In this document: positions 44,554-54,370 of the stretch, one piece after another | How positions within the stretch are numbered: the first letter of the stretch is position 1 | How the letters are laid out: each line of letters opens with the position of its first letter | Assembly (NCBI RefSeq): GCF_003994855.1 | Contig: NZ_CP034142.1 | Span: 558,001 to 622,000, forward strand | Direction of reading: 5' to 3' | Source: Marinobacter sp. NP-4(2019) | Lineage (GTDB): Bacteria > Pseudomonadota > Gammaproteobacteria > Pseudomonadales > Oleiphilaceae | DNA length: 64,000 bases | Made by a program: the position numbers and the translations under genes | Notes under the pieces: generated by a model | What the model was told of the DNA's origin: nothing | Database searches by the model: none | The model's input: the letters and a program-made list of their open reading frames with translations, nothing else

Positions 44554-45753
44554 GTGAACCAAAACAACAGTGGTGTTCTTCCCCTGGAAGGAATCAACGT
44601 CGTATCTCTGGAGCAGGCAGTCGCTGCGCCTTTGTGTACCCGACACCTTGCCGAGCAGGGGGCACGGGTGATCAAGGTGGAGCGCCCGGGAACCGGTGAT
44701 TTCGCGCGCCAGTACGATGACCGGGTCAATGGGATGTCGTCGCACTTTGTGTGGGTCAACCGTTCCAAGGAGAGCCTGAGCCTGGACCTGAAATCGTCCG
44801 AGGGGCTGGAAGTCCTGCTCCAGTTGCTGGCGGATGCGGATGTACTGGTGCAGAACCTGGCGCCGGGGGCGGCGGCCAGAATGGGGCTCTCTTTCGAGGC
44901 GCTGCACCACCGGTATCCCCGGCTGATCGTCTGCGATATCTCCGGCTACGGTCACGGTGGTCCCCTGCAGGACAAGAAAGCCTACGATCTGCTGATACAG
45001 AGCGAGAGTGGATTTCTGTCGGTCACCGGCACACCGGACCCGGAGGGCATGGTAAAGGCCGGATGCTCGGTGGCTGATATCGCCGCAGGCATGTATGCCC
45101 AGAGCAACATCCTGTCTGCCCTGTTGTTGCGGGGCAGGACCGGGAAAGGCAGTCACATTGATGTGTCGATGCTGGAAAGCCTGGTGGAGTGGATGGGATA
45201 TCCCATGTACTACAGTTTTGATAACGCAATGCCGCCACCCCGGGCGGGCGCATCCCATTCCACCATATTTCCCTATGGCCCCTTTCCGGTCGGTGATGGT
45301 GAGACCGTGATGCTGGGGTTACAGAATGATCGGGAATGGCGGGAGTTCTGTCGCCAGGTCCTGCAAAAGCCAGAGCTGGCGGAGCACCCCCGGTTCGCTA
45401 CTAACCCCAAAAGGTCTGTCCATCGCGATGAGCTGGGTGACTTGATACGGGAGGTGTTTTCAGAGCTGTCACTAGCGGAAGTGGTGAAGCGTCTGGATAC
45501 CGCCGGCATCGCCAATGCGTCGGTGAATGATATGCAGCGGGTCTGGAAACATCCGCAACTGCAGGCGCGGGATCGCTGGATCAGTGTGGCAACCCCTGTG
45601 GGTGACGTGCCGGCGCTGAAACCGCCGGGTGTCTGGTTTGAAGGTGCGGTATCCGCGGTGCCTGCGGTAGGTGAGCACAGCCGTTCCATTCTGTCGGAAC
45701 TGGGATACAGCGAGGAACAGATTGGTCAGCTGGAACAGCGTGGCGTGATCTGA
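44554..45753 (+). CDS. ict: Class III CoA-transferase, probable succinyl-CoA:itaconate CoA-transferase
   Basis: 399 aa from GTG 44554, 5 nt after CGGGAAG; GTG 44548 overlaps that site. CaiB/BaiF fold with predicted nucleophile Asp175 in CSVADIAAG, CoA-binding KVERPGTGDFAR and the SGYG-x-GGP loop. Between ich and ccl it matches Ict, which moves CoA from succinyl-CoA to itaconate, and such enzymes also accept mesaconate and methylsuccinate to some extent. Specificity inferred from synteny. Confidence 0.78.
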   Translation: MNQNNSGVLPLEGINVVSLEQAVAAPLCTRHLAEQGARVIKVERPGTGDFARQYDDRVNGMSSHFVWVNRSKESLSLDLKSSEGLEVLLQLLADADVLVQNLAPGAAARMGLSFEALHHRYPRLIVCDISGYGHGGPLQDKKAYDLLIQSESGFLSVTGTPDPEGMVKAGCSVADIAAGMYAQSNILSALLLRGRTGKGSHIDVSMLESLVEWMGYPMYYSFDNAMPPPRAGASHSTIFPYGPFPVGDGETVMLGLQNDREWREFCRQVLQKPELAEHPRFATNPKRSVHRDELGDLIREVFSELSLAEVVKRLDTAGIANASVNDMQRVWKHPQLQARDRWISVATPVGDVPALKPPGVWFEGAVSAVPAVGEHSRSILSELGYSEEQIGQLEQRGVI

Positions 45754-45787
45754 GTGCTGGCGGGAACACGATAACAGGTATCTGACA

Positions 45788-46603
45788 ATGACAGACCGTA
45801 AATTAAAAACCATGCTTTTTGTGCCGGCAACCAGGCCTGAGCGGATTGATAAAGCGCTGGTCAGTGGTGCCGGCGCGGTGATTGTGGATCTGGAGGACGC
45901 CGTTCCTCCCGATGCCAAGGCGGTGGCAAGGGAGTCTCTCGAGAACTTCCTCATGCATCACGACGGCCCGGGGATTTACGTCCGAATCAATGGCAGGGGG
46001 ACCGACGGATTTGATAGTGACGTTGCCCTGTGTGCCCGCCATAAACAGGTCGCTGGCATCATGCTGCCGAAAGCGGAATCGCCGGAAGATATTGAGGCTG
46101 TGTCACACGCCGGTAAGCCGGTCATCCCGCTGATTGAATCCGCCAGAGGGCTGTTGGCATTGAGTGCCATTGCTGCCACGCCGGCCGTTGAGCGTTTGAG
46201 CTACGGCGGATTGGACCTGAGTGATGATCTGGGCATTGAAGGCAACACCGAGGGCGCGGAGAGAATCCTGGATCAGTGCCGTTATCAGATACTGGTGTGC
46301 TCCCGGGCCGCTGGACTGCTGCCCCCGATTGATACGGTATTCCCGGTATTCGACGATGAACAGGCGGTGACAGCCCGGGCACGCCGGGCTCGCAACATGG
46401 GATTTGCCGGGATGCTGTGTATTCATCCCAGACAGATCGCCGCAGTTCAGGCCGGCTTTGCGCCGGATGCCCATCAGGTGGAGTGGGCAAACAAGGTCAT
46501 GGAAGCGGCGCAATCCGGAAGCGGGGCGTTCAAGGTGGACGGGCAGATGGTGGATGCACCTGTGATCGCCATGGCGAAAACCATCCTGGACCGGGCGCAA
46601 TAA
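45788..46603 (+). CDS. ccl: HpcH/HpaI (CitE-like) lyase, probable (S)-citramalyl-CoA lyase
   Basis: 271 aa TIM-barrel of the CitE type: VDLEDAVPP (metal-binding Glu/Asp), IESARG (catalytic Glu/Arg), GGLDLSDDLG (metal ligand) and IHPRQI. It would cleave (S)-citramalyl-CoA to acetyl-CoA and pyruvate, the final step of itaconate degradation and of the mesaconyl-C4-CoA route. Length fits the short CitE-like lyases (about 270 aa). Confidence 0.82.
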   Translation: MTDRKLKTMLFVPATRPERIDKALVSGAGAVIVDLEDAVPPDAKAVARESLENFLMHHDGPGIYVRINGRGTDGFDSDVALCARHKQVAGIMLPKAESPEDIEAVSHAGKPVIPLIESARGLLALSAIAATPAVERLSYGGLDLSDDLGIEGNTEGAERILDQCRYQILVCSRAAGLLPPIDTVFPVFDDEQAVTARARRARNMGFAGMLCIHPRQIAAVQAGFAPDAHQVEWANKVMEAAQSGSGAFKVDGQMVDAPVIAMAKTILDRAQ

Positions 46604-46657
46604 AGATCGGCAGCCCGTCGCACTAATCCGATAACCGGCAGGTATGAGAGGAATCAC

Positions 46658-48325
46658 ATGACACCGGAACAGAATCGATACTGGCCCAAGGGCCTGCCAC
46701 GCTTGCTGGATGTACCGAAAACCAGCCTCTATTACAACCTGGAAGTCGCGGCGACGCGCTACCCGGAAAAGCCGGCCACCGTATTTTATGACTCGACGCT
46801 TTCATACGGTGAGCTGTTGACGCAGGTGGAACATCTGGCCGGGTATCTTCAGCGTGAGTGTGGGGTCGGACCGGGTGACCGGGTGGCCCTGTACTCACAG
46901 AATTGCCCCCAGTATGTGGTGGCCTATTACGCGATTCTGCGTGCGCAGGCGGTGGTGGTGCCAGTCAACCCGATGAACCTGGCGGAAGAGCTGCACTATT
47001 GCGTGACCAACAGTGGTGCGAAAGTCGTACTGGCGGCCCAGGAACTGTGTGAGCAGGCCCGCCCCCTGTTGGGCTCGGGCGACATTGAACACCTGATCAT
47101 CCATGCCTACTCGGACTATCTGACGGAGCCGACCGATGTGTCTGTTCCGGACGCCGTGACAGCGCCGAGGCAGGAGCTGACAGGTCCGGGCATGACCCTT
47201 TGGCGGGATGCCCTGGCTGCTGAGATAAACCCGGCGTCTTTTGCGGGTAAGCACGACGACCTGTGTGTGATCGGGTATACCTCCGGCACCACCGGCAAGC
47301 CCAAGGGCTGTGTCCATACCCATGGTTCCGTGCTGGCCGCGGTGGCCGGGTCGGCGGTATGGCGTGGCGGATCTCCGGCGTTTTCGTGCCTGGCAATCGC
47401 GCCGCTGTTCCACTTCCTCGGTATGCAGGGGGGTATGAATGGCCCCATCTATAACGGCTCTACGGCGGTGATCATGCAGCGTTGGGACCGTGATACGGCA
47501 CTGAAACTGATCGAGCGTCACCGGGTGAATATGTGGAGTGCCCCGCCTTCCATGATTGTGGATTTCTTCTCCAACCCGGACCTGGCCAACCATGATATTT
47601 CCAGTCTGTTCCGGCTGATGGGCGGCGGTGCGGCCATGCCTGAGGCCATTTCCAAGCGCCTGAAGGACGAGTTCGGCATCAGTTACAACGAGGCTTATGG
47701 CCTGACGGAAACCGCCGCGTTCATCCTCGGCAACCCGATCGAGCGAGGCAAGCGGCAGTGTCTGGGCATCGCCAGTTTTGGCGTCGATGCCCGCATCGTC
47801 AATCCGGGCACGCTGGAAGAGCTACCCCAGGGCGAGACAGGAGAGATTGTTCTGCACGGTCCCCAGGTTATGCGGGAGTACTGGCGCAACCCCGAAGCCA
47901 CGGAAAAAACCTTCCTTGAGCGGGATGGCAAACGCTTCCTGCGTACCGGCGACCTGGGCTACATGGACGAGGAAGGTTATTTCTTCATGGTGGATCGCCT
48001 CAAGCGGATGATCAACGCCTCCGGCTTCAAGGTCTGGCCGGCCGAGGTGGAAAGCATCATGTATGGCCATCCCGATATCCATGAGGCCTGCGTCATCGGC
48101 GTGCTGGACACCAAGAGGGGAGAGACCGCCAAGGCCCTGGTGGTCCTGAAGCCGAGTGCCAGCACCGCGCTGACCGGTGATGACATTATTGCCTGGTGCA
48201 AACAGCATATGGCGGCTTACAAGGTGCCCACAGCTGTTGAGATTATCGACGAACTGCCCAAGTCCGGAACTGGGAAAATCAACTGGCGTCAGCTTCAGGA
48301 AGCGGCGCGGAAAGAGGTGTCCTGA
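46658..48325 (+). CDS. AMP-forming acyl-CoA synthetase
   Basis: 555 aa. Canonical ANL motifs: YTSGTTGKPKG, YGLTETA, RTGDLGYMDEEG, the hinge DRLKRMINASGFKVWP and catalytic Lys in PKSGTGKINW. Closest in feel to long-chain/medium-chain fatty-acid ligases. It continues the itaconate-type operon (54 bp after ccl) and may activate a precursor acid independently of the CoA-transferase. Followed within 2 bp by the metallo-hydrolase gene. Confidence 0.87.
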   Translation: MTPEQNRYWPKGLPRLLDVPKTSLYYNLEVAATRYPEKPATVFYDSTLSYGELLTQVEHLAGYLQRECGVGPGDRVALYSQNCPQYVVAYYAILRAQAVVVPVNPMNLAEELHYCVTNSGAKVVLAAQELCEQARPLLGSGDIEHLIIHAYSDYLTEPTDVSVPDAVTAPRQELTGPGMTLWRDALAAEINPASFAGKHDDLCVIGYTSGTTGKPKGCVHTHGSVLAAVAGSAVWRGGSPAFSCLAIAPLFHFLGMQGGMNGPIYNGSTAVIMQRWDRDTALKLIERHRVNMWSAPPSMIVDFFSNPDLANHDISSLFRLMGGGAAMPEAISKRLKDEFGISYNEAYGLTETAAFILGNPIERGKRQCLGIASFGVDARIVNPGTLEELPQGETGEIVLHGPQVMREYWRNPEATEKTFLERDGKRFLRTGDLGYMDEEGYFFMVDRLKRMINASGFKVWPAEVESIMYGHPDIHEACVIGVLDTKRGETAKALVVLKPSASTALTGDDIIAWCKQHMAAYKVPTAVEIIDELPKSGTGKINWRQLQEAARKEVS

Positions 48326-48326
48326 G

Positions 48327-49409
48327 GTGGCCGGGGTTTATGAGGGTGAGTCCGTGTGTGTCGCTGGCGGTGGCGGAATATCCCATCCACTGGACCGGGT
48401 GCCCGATGCCGGCGAGCTGGCGGAAGTCGCCCCCGGGGTTTTCTGGAGCCGGATTCCCATGCCCGGAAAACTGGATCACATTAATGTCTGGTTGCTGGCC
48501 GATGAAGACGGCGTGTCGGTGATAGATACCGGCATGCGTACCCCGGACGCGGAAGATACCTGGATGTCGATGATCAGACGGATTGAGGAGTACGGGAGGA
48601 TCCAGAGGGTATTTGTCACCCACATGCACCCTGATCATGTTGGCCTGGCGGGCTGGCTGACAGAGCTCCACTGTGCACAATTCTGGATGACCCGCATGGA
48701 ATACATGACTTGCCGGATCCTGGAAGCGCAGTCCCATGATGACAAGGTGCCGGAGGACTTCATCAGTTTTCATCGCAGCGCCGGGTGGCCTGCTGCCGCG
48801 ATCCGGAGTTATAGGGGGCATTACGGCAATTTCGGAAAACGGGTCTTTCCACTGCCCCGGGCATACCATCGCCTGGAACACGGGCAGAGCCATGAGATCG
48901 GCGGGCACAATTGGCGGGTTGTGGTAGGCAGCGGGCACTCACCGGAACACGCCTGCTTCTATTGTGAGGAATTGAAGCTGCTGATTTCCGGTGATCAGGT
49001 ACTGCCCAGGATTTCTTCCAATGTGTCCGTGACGCCGATGGAACCACTTGCCAACCCCATGGCCGATTGGCTGGAGTCTCTTCGTTGGTTGAAAGAGGAA
49101 ATTCCCAATGATGTTCTGGTGTTGCCCGCTCACCAGGAATGTTTTGTCGGGTTACACGAACGCATTGATGCCCTGATTGCCGAGCAGGAGCGTTCCTTTA
49201 CAGTGCTCCGTGAGTCACTCAGGGAAAGTCCCAAGCGGGTGGTGGATCTGTTCGGACTGTTATTTTCCAGGCCGATAACCGAAGACGATCCGTTGATCTT
49301 CAGTCTGGCCACGGGAGAAGCTCAGGCGTGTTTGAACTACCTCTGGGAGTCCGGCGAACTGGCCTGCTCCGTTGATGCTCAGGGCGTGTGCTGGTACCGG
49401 GTCGAATAG
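48327..49409 (+). CDS. Metallo-beta-lactamase-fold hydrolase
   Basis: The frame is open from 48177 but that part overlaps the ligase; GTG 48327, 10 nt after AGAGG, gives 360 aa. The dinuclear metal motif THMHPDH is followed by a second His in GSGHSPEHA and Asp in ISGDQVL, the glyoxalase-II/lactamase ligand set. A C-terminal helical extension of about 90 residues is shared with lactonase-like members. Location between a ligase and a dehydrogenase gene suggests thioester or lactone hydrolysis, but no substrate can be assigned. Confidence 0.83.
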   Translation: MAGVYEGESVCVAGGGGISHPLDRVPDAGELAEVAPGVFWSRIPMPGKLDHINVWLLADEDGVSVIDTGMRTPDAEDTWMSMIRRIEEYGRIQRVFVTHMHPDHVGLAGWLTELHCAQFWMTRMEYMTCRILEAQSHDDKVPEDFISFHRSAGWPAAAIRSYRGHYGNFGKRVFPLPRAYHRLEHGQSHEIGGHNWRVVVGSGHSPEHACFYCEELKLLISGDQVLPRISSNVSVTPMEPLANPMADWLESLRWLKEEIPNDVLVLPAHQECFVGLHERIDALIAEQERSFTVLRESLRESPKRVVDLFGLLFSRPITEDDPLIFSLATGEAQACLNYLWESGELACSVDAQGVCWYRVE

Positions 49410-49466
49410 ATAGCTGGTCTGGTAAAACAGGCCACACCGCATACACTAATTTATACGGAGGCCGCT

Positions 49467-50621
49467 ATGGCACTTGATCGCGATACTCTCAATCAGTTTG
49501 TCGACACCGTGCGGCGGTACGTGCGTGATCGCCTGATTCCCCTGGAAATGCAGGTGGCAGAAGAAGACCGCATTCCCGACGACGTCATTGACGAAATGAA
49601 GGACATGGGCCTGTTCGGTCTGTCTATTCCAGAGGAGTTTGGCGGCCTCGGGCTGACCATGAGCGAAGAAGTCGCGGTGATTCAGGAAATGGGTTACACG
49701 TCGCCGGCGTTCCGCTCGATGTTCGGTACCAATGTCGGCATTGGTTCCCAGGGCATTGTGATTGACGGCACCCCGGAGCAAAAAGCGAAGTACCTGCCAT
49801 TAATGGCCAGCGGTGAACTGATAGGGTCATTTGCCCTGACGGAACCGGATGCCGGGTCTGATGCCGGCTCGGTGGCGACCACCGCTCGTCGTGATGGTGA
49901 TCATTACATCATCAATGGTAGCAAGCGCTATATCACCAATGCGCCCCGTGCCGGCGTGTTCACGGTGATGGCCCGCACGGGCACCCGTGAAGAAGGCGGC
50001 CGCGGGGTGTCGGCATTTCTGGTGGACGCCAACCTTCCGGGTATCTCCCTTGGCAAGCCTGACAAGAAGATGGGCCAGAAAGGGGCCCACACCTGTGACG
50101 TGATTTTCGAGAACGTCCGGGTGCCGGCCGAGGCGCTGATTGGCGGCGTGGAAGGGCAGGGATTCAAGACCGCGATGAAAGTGCTGGATCGCGGCCGTCT
50201 GCATATCAGCGCCCTGAGCGTCGGAACCGCCAAGCGTCTGATCGATGAAAGCGTGACATACGCCTCGCAGCGCAAGCAGTTCGGAACCGAGATCGCCAAC
50301 TTTCAGCTGGTGCAGGCCATGCTTGCCGATAGCCAGACGGAATATTATGCCGGCAAATGCATGGTTGAAGAGACCGCGCGCTCCTACGATGCCGGGGAGC
50401 CGGCGTCCATGAATGCGGCGAGTTGCAAGCTCTATTGCACCGAGATGGTTGGCCGGGTTGCGGATCGCGCCGTGCAGGTTCACGGCGGCGCCGGCTATGT
50501 CAGTGAATACTGCGTCGAACGCTTCTATCGCGATGTTCGCCTGTTCCGTCTTTACGAAGGAACATCGCAGATCCAGCAGTTGGTGATCGCGAAGCAGATG
50601 ATTCGTAACGCAGGGGCATGA
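49467..50621 (+). CDS. Acyl-CoA dehydrogenase, short/medium-chain type
   Basis: 384 aa with all classical landmarks: IPEEFGGLG, ALTEPDAGSD, MGQKGAHTCDV, HGGAGYVSEY and the catalytic Glu in LYEGTSQIQQL, so this is an MCAD-like enzyme, unlike most others in the window. It ends the itaconate-side operon, 57 bp after the metallo-hydrolase. Convergent with the SulP gene. Confidence 0.9.
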   Translation: MALDRDTLNQFVDTVRRYVRDRLIPLEMQVAEEDRIPDDVIDEMKDMGLFGLSIPEEFGGLGLTMSEEVAVIQEMGYTSPAFRSMFGTNVGIGSQGIVIDGTPEQKAKYLPLMASGELIGSFALTEPDAGSDAGSVATTARRDGDHYIINGSKRYITNAPRAGVFTVMARTGTREEGGRGVSAFLVDANLPGISLGKPDKKMGQKGAHTCDVIFENVRVPAEALIGGVEGQGFKTAMKVLDRGRLHISALSVGTAKRLIDESVTYASQRKQFGTEIANFQLVQAMLADSQTEYYAGKCMVEETARSYDAGEPASMNAASCKLYCTEMVGRVADRAVQVHGGAGYVSEYCVERFYRDVRLFRLYEGTSQIQQLVIAKQMIRNAGA

Positions 50622-50679
50622 GTGGCTGAATGCTGACGCTTAATATAGTGTTCCGGCAACCTCATTCGCTGTCCGGCAG

Positions 50680-52365
50680 CTACTTCAGTGTCTCGATGGC
50701 CTTCGCGTCGGTCGCAAGAATGTTTTCCTCTTTGATCAGTTGTGCCAGTCCGGTTCTTGAAAGAGCTTCTCGCAACGGAAGCTTGGGGCCGGACAGGTAG
50801 AGTGTAATGCCCTTTGTATCCAGAAAGGACCAGATATCCTGCAGGGTGTCCAGGCCGGTGGAGTCGATCTGATTCAGTGAAGAGGCGGAAATCAATACCG
50901 CTTTCAGGCTTGGGTCGGCATCCACTCTCTTGCGAATATAGCGCTCCAGCATCGGTGCGGTCAGATAGGTCAGGGAGGCGTCCATGCGCACACCGAGGAC
51001 CCCCTCGGCAATGGGCGGCAGTTGGTAGAGATTTCTGTCACGAAACCCACCGGTTTCATGGACCCCCAGTTCAATGATTCGCGGCATCGCATGGTGATGA
51101 AGAAAAGCGAGCAGGGAGGCGGCCATTCCCGCCAGTATTCCCCAGTAAAGGTTGGGCACGGTGACCAGCGTCACAACCAGGGTGACGAGGGCTACAACGC
51201 CATCCTTGGGATTTTCACGACTTAATCGGGTGAGCGAGCGGACATCAATCAGCCGGGTGACTGGCACGATGATGATAGCGGCGAGAATCGCGGTCGGCAG
51301 GTAATACAGAACCTGGGTAAAGCCGAACAGGGAGATCAGTACCACCAGCGAGGCGATCAGGGAAGCCCGTGCGGTTTTTGCCCCGCTGTAGGCATTCAGC
51401 GCCGTGCGGGAGAAGGAGCCGCTGACGGGGAAGGCGCCGCTAAAGCCACTGGTCACTTTGGCCAGTCCCTGACCGATTAACTCCTGATTTCGGTCCCAGG
51501 GTTCTCCGGTTATTCGCGACATGGTGCGACAACTCGACATCGCCTCAGTAAAGCTGATCAGGGCGATGATGGCAGCGGGCAAGAGCAGCGCCAAGTGCTG
51601 ATCGACCGAAAGCGTCAATGGTAGCGAAGGCTGCGGGAGTCCGCTACCCACAGGCCCGATGACGGAACCGCCGAGTTCTGCGAATCCCAGCAGGTAGCTG
51701 CAGGCAATGCCAATCAATGTGACGACCATGACCGCAGGCAGGCGCGCCGTAAATTTCCCGAGCAAGAGCAAAACCGCAACGCCACCGAGGCCGAATCCGG
51801 CGGTGACCATCAGCCGCAAGGGGGCGTGTTGCCACTCATGCCAGATCGTGGATAGCCAGTTCCCTTCGGTGCCCGTACCAAAGCCCAGCAGGGAGGGTAA
51901 CTGCGAAACTATTATGATGACCGCAGCCGCATTCACGAACCCCTGAACAACGGCATTCGAGATGAGGTTAGCGAGAATGCCCATGCGGAACGCGCCCATA
52001 AAGAACTGCATGAGACCGGAATAGAAGGCAAGCCATATCGCCATCGCCACCCATTCCGGTGATCCTGCCTCGGCCAGGGGTTGCAGCGCCGCAAAGGTCA
52101 ACAGGCTGGTCAAGGCAACAGGACCTACCGCAAGCAATGACGATGAGCCGAACAACGCCCCGACGATGCCCGGCAACAGGGCTGCATAAAGGCCGGTGAC
52201 GGGAGGCATCCCCGCGAGTTGGGCGTAAGCCAGGGCCTGGGGAATCAGCACCAACCCAACCGTAATGCCCGCGATGGCATCCGCCCGGGTCTGCTGTTTC
52301 GTGGGCCTGGCCCACCTCAGGAAGGGAAAGAGCCTGAAGATCATTTCGCTTGGGGACATCTGCAT
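50680..52365 (-). CDS. SulP-family anion transporter with C-terminal STAS domain
   Basis: 561 aa from ATG 52365, 6 nt after CGGAG; the frame extends upstream to 52485 without a site. The N-terminal half has the SulP signature GITVGLVLIPQALAYAQLAG and about twelve helices. Residues about 430-550 form a STAS domain with the switch-like loop IDSTGLDTL. SulP proteins carry sulfate, bicarbonate or dicarboxylates. Bacterial members with the STAS tail are often bicarbonate or C4-dicarboxylate carriers, so dicarboxylate transport would fit the island. Confidence 0.9.
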   Translation of the reverse strand: MQMSPSEMIFRLFPFLRWARPTKQQTRADAIAGITVGLVLIPQALAYAQLAGMPPVTGLYAALLPGIVGALFGSSSLLAVGPVALTSLLTFAALQPLAEAGSPEWVAMAIWLAFYSGLMQFFMGAFRMGILANLISNAVVQGFVNAAAVIIIVSQLPSLLGFGTGTEGNWLSTIWHEWQHAPLRLMVTAGFGLGGVAVLLLLGKFTARLPAVMVVTLIGIACSYLLGFAELGGSVIGPVGSGLPQPSLPLTLSVDQHLALLLPAAIIALISFTEAMSSCRTMSRITGEPWDRNQELIGQGLAKVTSGFSGAFPVSGSFSRTALNAYSGAKTARASLIASLVVLISLFGFTQVLYYLPTAILAAIIIVPVTRLIDVRSLTRLSRENPKDGVVALVTLVVTLVTVPNLYWGILAGMAASLLAFLHHHAMPRIIELGVHETGGFRDRNLYQLPPIAEGVLGVRMDASLTYLTAPMLERYIRKRVDADPSLKAVLISASSLNQIDSTGLDTLQDIWSFLDTKGITLYLSGPKLPLREALSRTGLAQLIKEENILATDAKAIETLK

Positions 52366-52519
52366 AGCAGCTCCGAGTGGCAACGTGTCACTGTCACACG
52401 TGTATCCGCGGAGCTCTCCGTTGAGGGCTTTGATAATCGTATAGCATATCATCACGATGCAGAACGGGATCGTCGTGGCCGTCACTCCGGTCCTTTTATT
52501 CGCCCCTGTGACAGTATTC

Positions 52520-54112
52520 TCACGAGGCCCGCATAAGATCTGCCGCTTTCTCTGCGATCATCACCGCCGGCGCATTGGTATTGCCGCCGATGATGCTTGG
52601 CATAATGGACGCATCCACCACCCGTAGCCCTTCCAACCCATGAACCCGTAGTTGGGGATCGACAACAGCCATATTGTCGCCCCCCATTTTGCAGGTGCCC
52701 ACCGGGTGATAGACAGTGTCGGTGCGTGATCGGAGCACTTCGCGGATGTCATCGTCCGTGGTGACATTCGCGGTAAAGGGGTCTTTAGTGATGAAGCGGG
52801 CGAGTGCCGGCGCTTTCATCAGTCGATCCGTCATTTTATAGCCCTTGACCATCGTTTCGATATCATCCGGATGGTCAAAGAATTTCGGGTCGATTATCGG
52901 GGGTGTTTGCGCCGAACGATCTTTCAGCGAAACGGTACCGCGACTCTTGGGGCGCAGCAGGCAGACGTGACAGGAAAAACCGTGCCCGCCATGCAGGGTT
53001 CTGGCGTGATCATCCACCAGTGCAATTACGAAGTGCAGCTGGATATCGGGAGCGTCCAGCTGAGCGTCGGTTTTGAGGAAGCCACCGCCTTCTGCAAAGT
53101 TGGAAGCCAGCAGGCCGCGACGCTCTTTGCGATAACGCATAAACTGACGGATTCCGTGCAGACCGCCTTTCAGTGACAACCCCAGCAGGTTGGCATCTTT
53201 GGATTTATAGCCAAAGATGAAATCCGGGTGGTCCTGTAGGTTCTTGCCCACGCCAGGAAGGTGATGCACCACAGGAACGCCGACTGTTCGGAGCTCATCG
53301 GCGTCCCCTACTCCGGACAGCATCAACAGTTGCGGTGACTGGAATGCGCCGGCGCTCAGCACCACTTCCTTCCGTGCACGAATCTGTTGTAACTGGCCGT
53401 TTTTCAGGACCTCGACACCTACCGCGCGTTTGCCTTCGAACAGAACACGTTGTGTCAGCGCATCGGTCTCGATCGTCAGGTTAGGGCGACTGTTGAGGTG
53501 GGGCAGAAGATAGCCCCGATAGGTGCTCCAGCGTTCGCCGTTGAGCTGGGTCACTTGATACAGGCCAATGCCTTCCTGCTGAGGCCCGTTGAAATCGTTG
53601 GTCAGGGGATAGCCCACCTGTTCGGCAGCCTTCAGATAATGTTGCTGGAAAGGGTTGTCACTTTGTAAGTTGCTGACTTTCAACGGCCCCTCGGTACCGT
53701 GCCACTCGTCGTTGAGCGTTTGATTACCTTCGGACTTCCTGAAGTACGGCAGTACGTCCTTGAAGGCCCAGCCGTCATTGCCCTGTGCCGCCCAGGCATC
53801 GTAGTCACTGGCGTGGCCACGAATGTACGCCATGGCATTGATGGCTGACGAACCGCCCAATACTTTGCCTCGTGGCTGGTAACCACACCTGCCGTTCAGG
53901 CCCGGCTGCGGTACCGTCTCAAATGCCCAGTTGTTGATATTCTTCGGCACCATCGCGACCACGGCTGCGGGTGTCTTAATCAGCCAGCTGGCGCCCTTGC
54001 GTGATCCGGCCTCGATCAGTGCAACGGTCGTATTGGCGTCCTCGCTCAGCCGACCTGCCAGTGCACAGCCGCTGGAGCCGCCGCCCACAATCACGTAATC
54101 CACTGTTTGCAT
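52520..54112 (-). CDS. GMC-family flavoprotein alcohol dehydrogenase (AlkJ/choline-dehydrogenase-like)
   Basis: 530 aa. FAD-binding GGGSSGCALAGRL at the N-terminus, GMC signature 1 in PRGKVLGGSSAINAM, signature 2 in GAFQSPQLLMLSG, and the catalytic His in YHPVGTCKMG. The sequence seems closer to AlkJ, the membrane-associated alkanol dehydrogenase of the alk system, than to BetA, from recalled sequence. It would oxidise aliphatic alcohols to aldehydes. Monocistronic in appearance, with 258 bp of unremarkable sequence upstream. Confidence 0.85.
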   Translation of the reverse strand: MQTVDYVIVGGGSSGCALAGRLSEDANTTVALIEAGSRKGASWLIKTPAAVVAMVPKNINNWAFETVPQPGLNGRCGYQPRGKVLGGSSAINAMAYIRGHASDYDAWAAQGNDGWAFKDVLPYFRKSEGNQTLNDEWHGTEGPLKVSNLQSDNPFQQHYLKAAEQVGYPLTNDFNGPQQEGIGLYQVTQLNGERWSTYRGYLLPHLNSRPNLTIETDALTQRVLFEGKRAVGVEVLKNGQLQQIRARKEVVLSAGAFQSPQLLMLSGVGDADELRTVGVPVVHHLPGVGKNLQDHPDFIFGYKSKDANLLGLSLKGGLHGIRQFMRYRKERRGLLASNFAEGGGFLKTDAQLDAPDIQLHFVIALVDDHARTLHGGHGFSCHVCLLRPKSRGTVSLKDRSAQTPPIIDPKFFDHPDDIETMVKGYKMTDRLMKAPALARFITKDPFTANVTTDDDIREVLRSRTDTVYHPVGTCKMGGDNMAVVDPQLRVHGLEGLRVVDASIMPSIIGGNTNAPAVMIAEKAADLMRAS

Positions 54113-54370
54113 TGCCGGTCACCTTTGAAATTCTTGTTTTGGAAGGGGAGGGTACAGATCTACTGTAAGTATGGAGAGTGTGGGAAGCGGAGATAATTCT
54201 GAAGGTGATTCTGGGCCAGTTTTTCGATCACGGCATCGGGGTGTATGCATGGTGCCGCCGACTTCGCAGATGAAATGGCGGCCCCGTGTTGTGCTGTGAA
54301 TTCTATCCCCAGCCTGACACATCAGTCAGCCTCTTATGAGGGCTTGAAGCGCCTTTTGTATGGTGGAATG

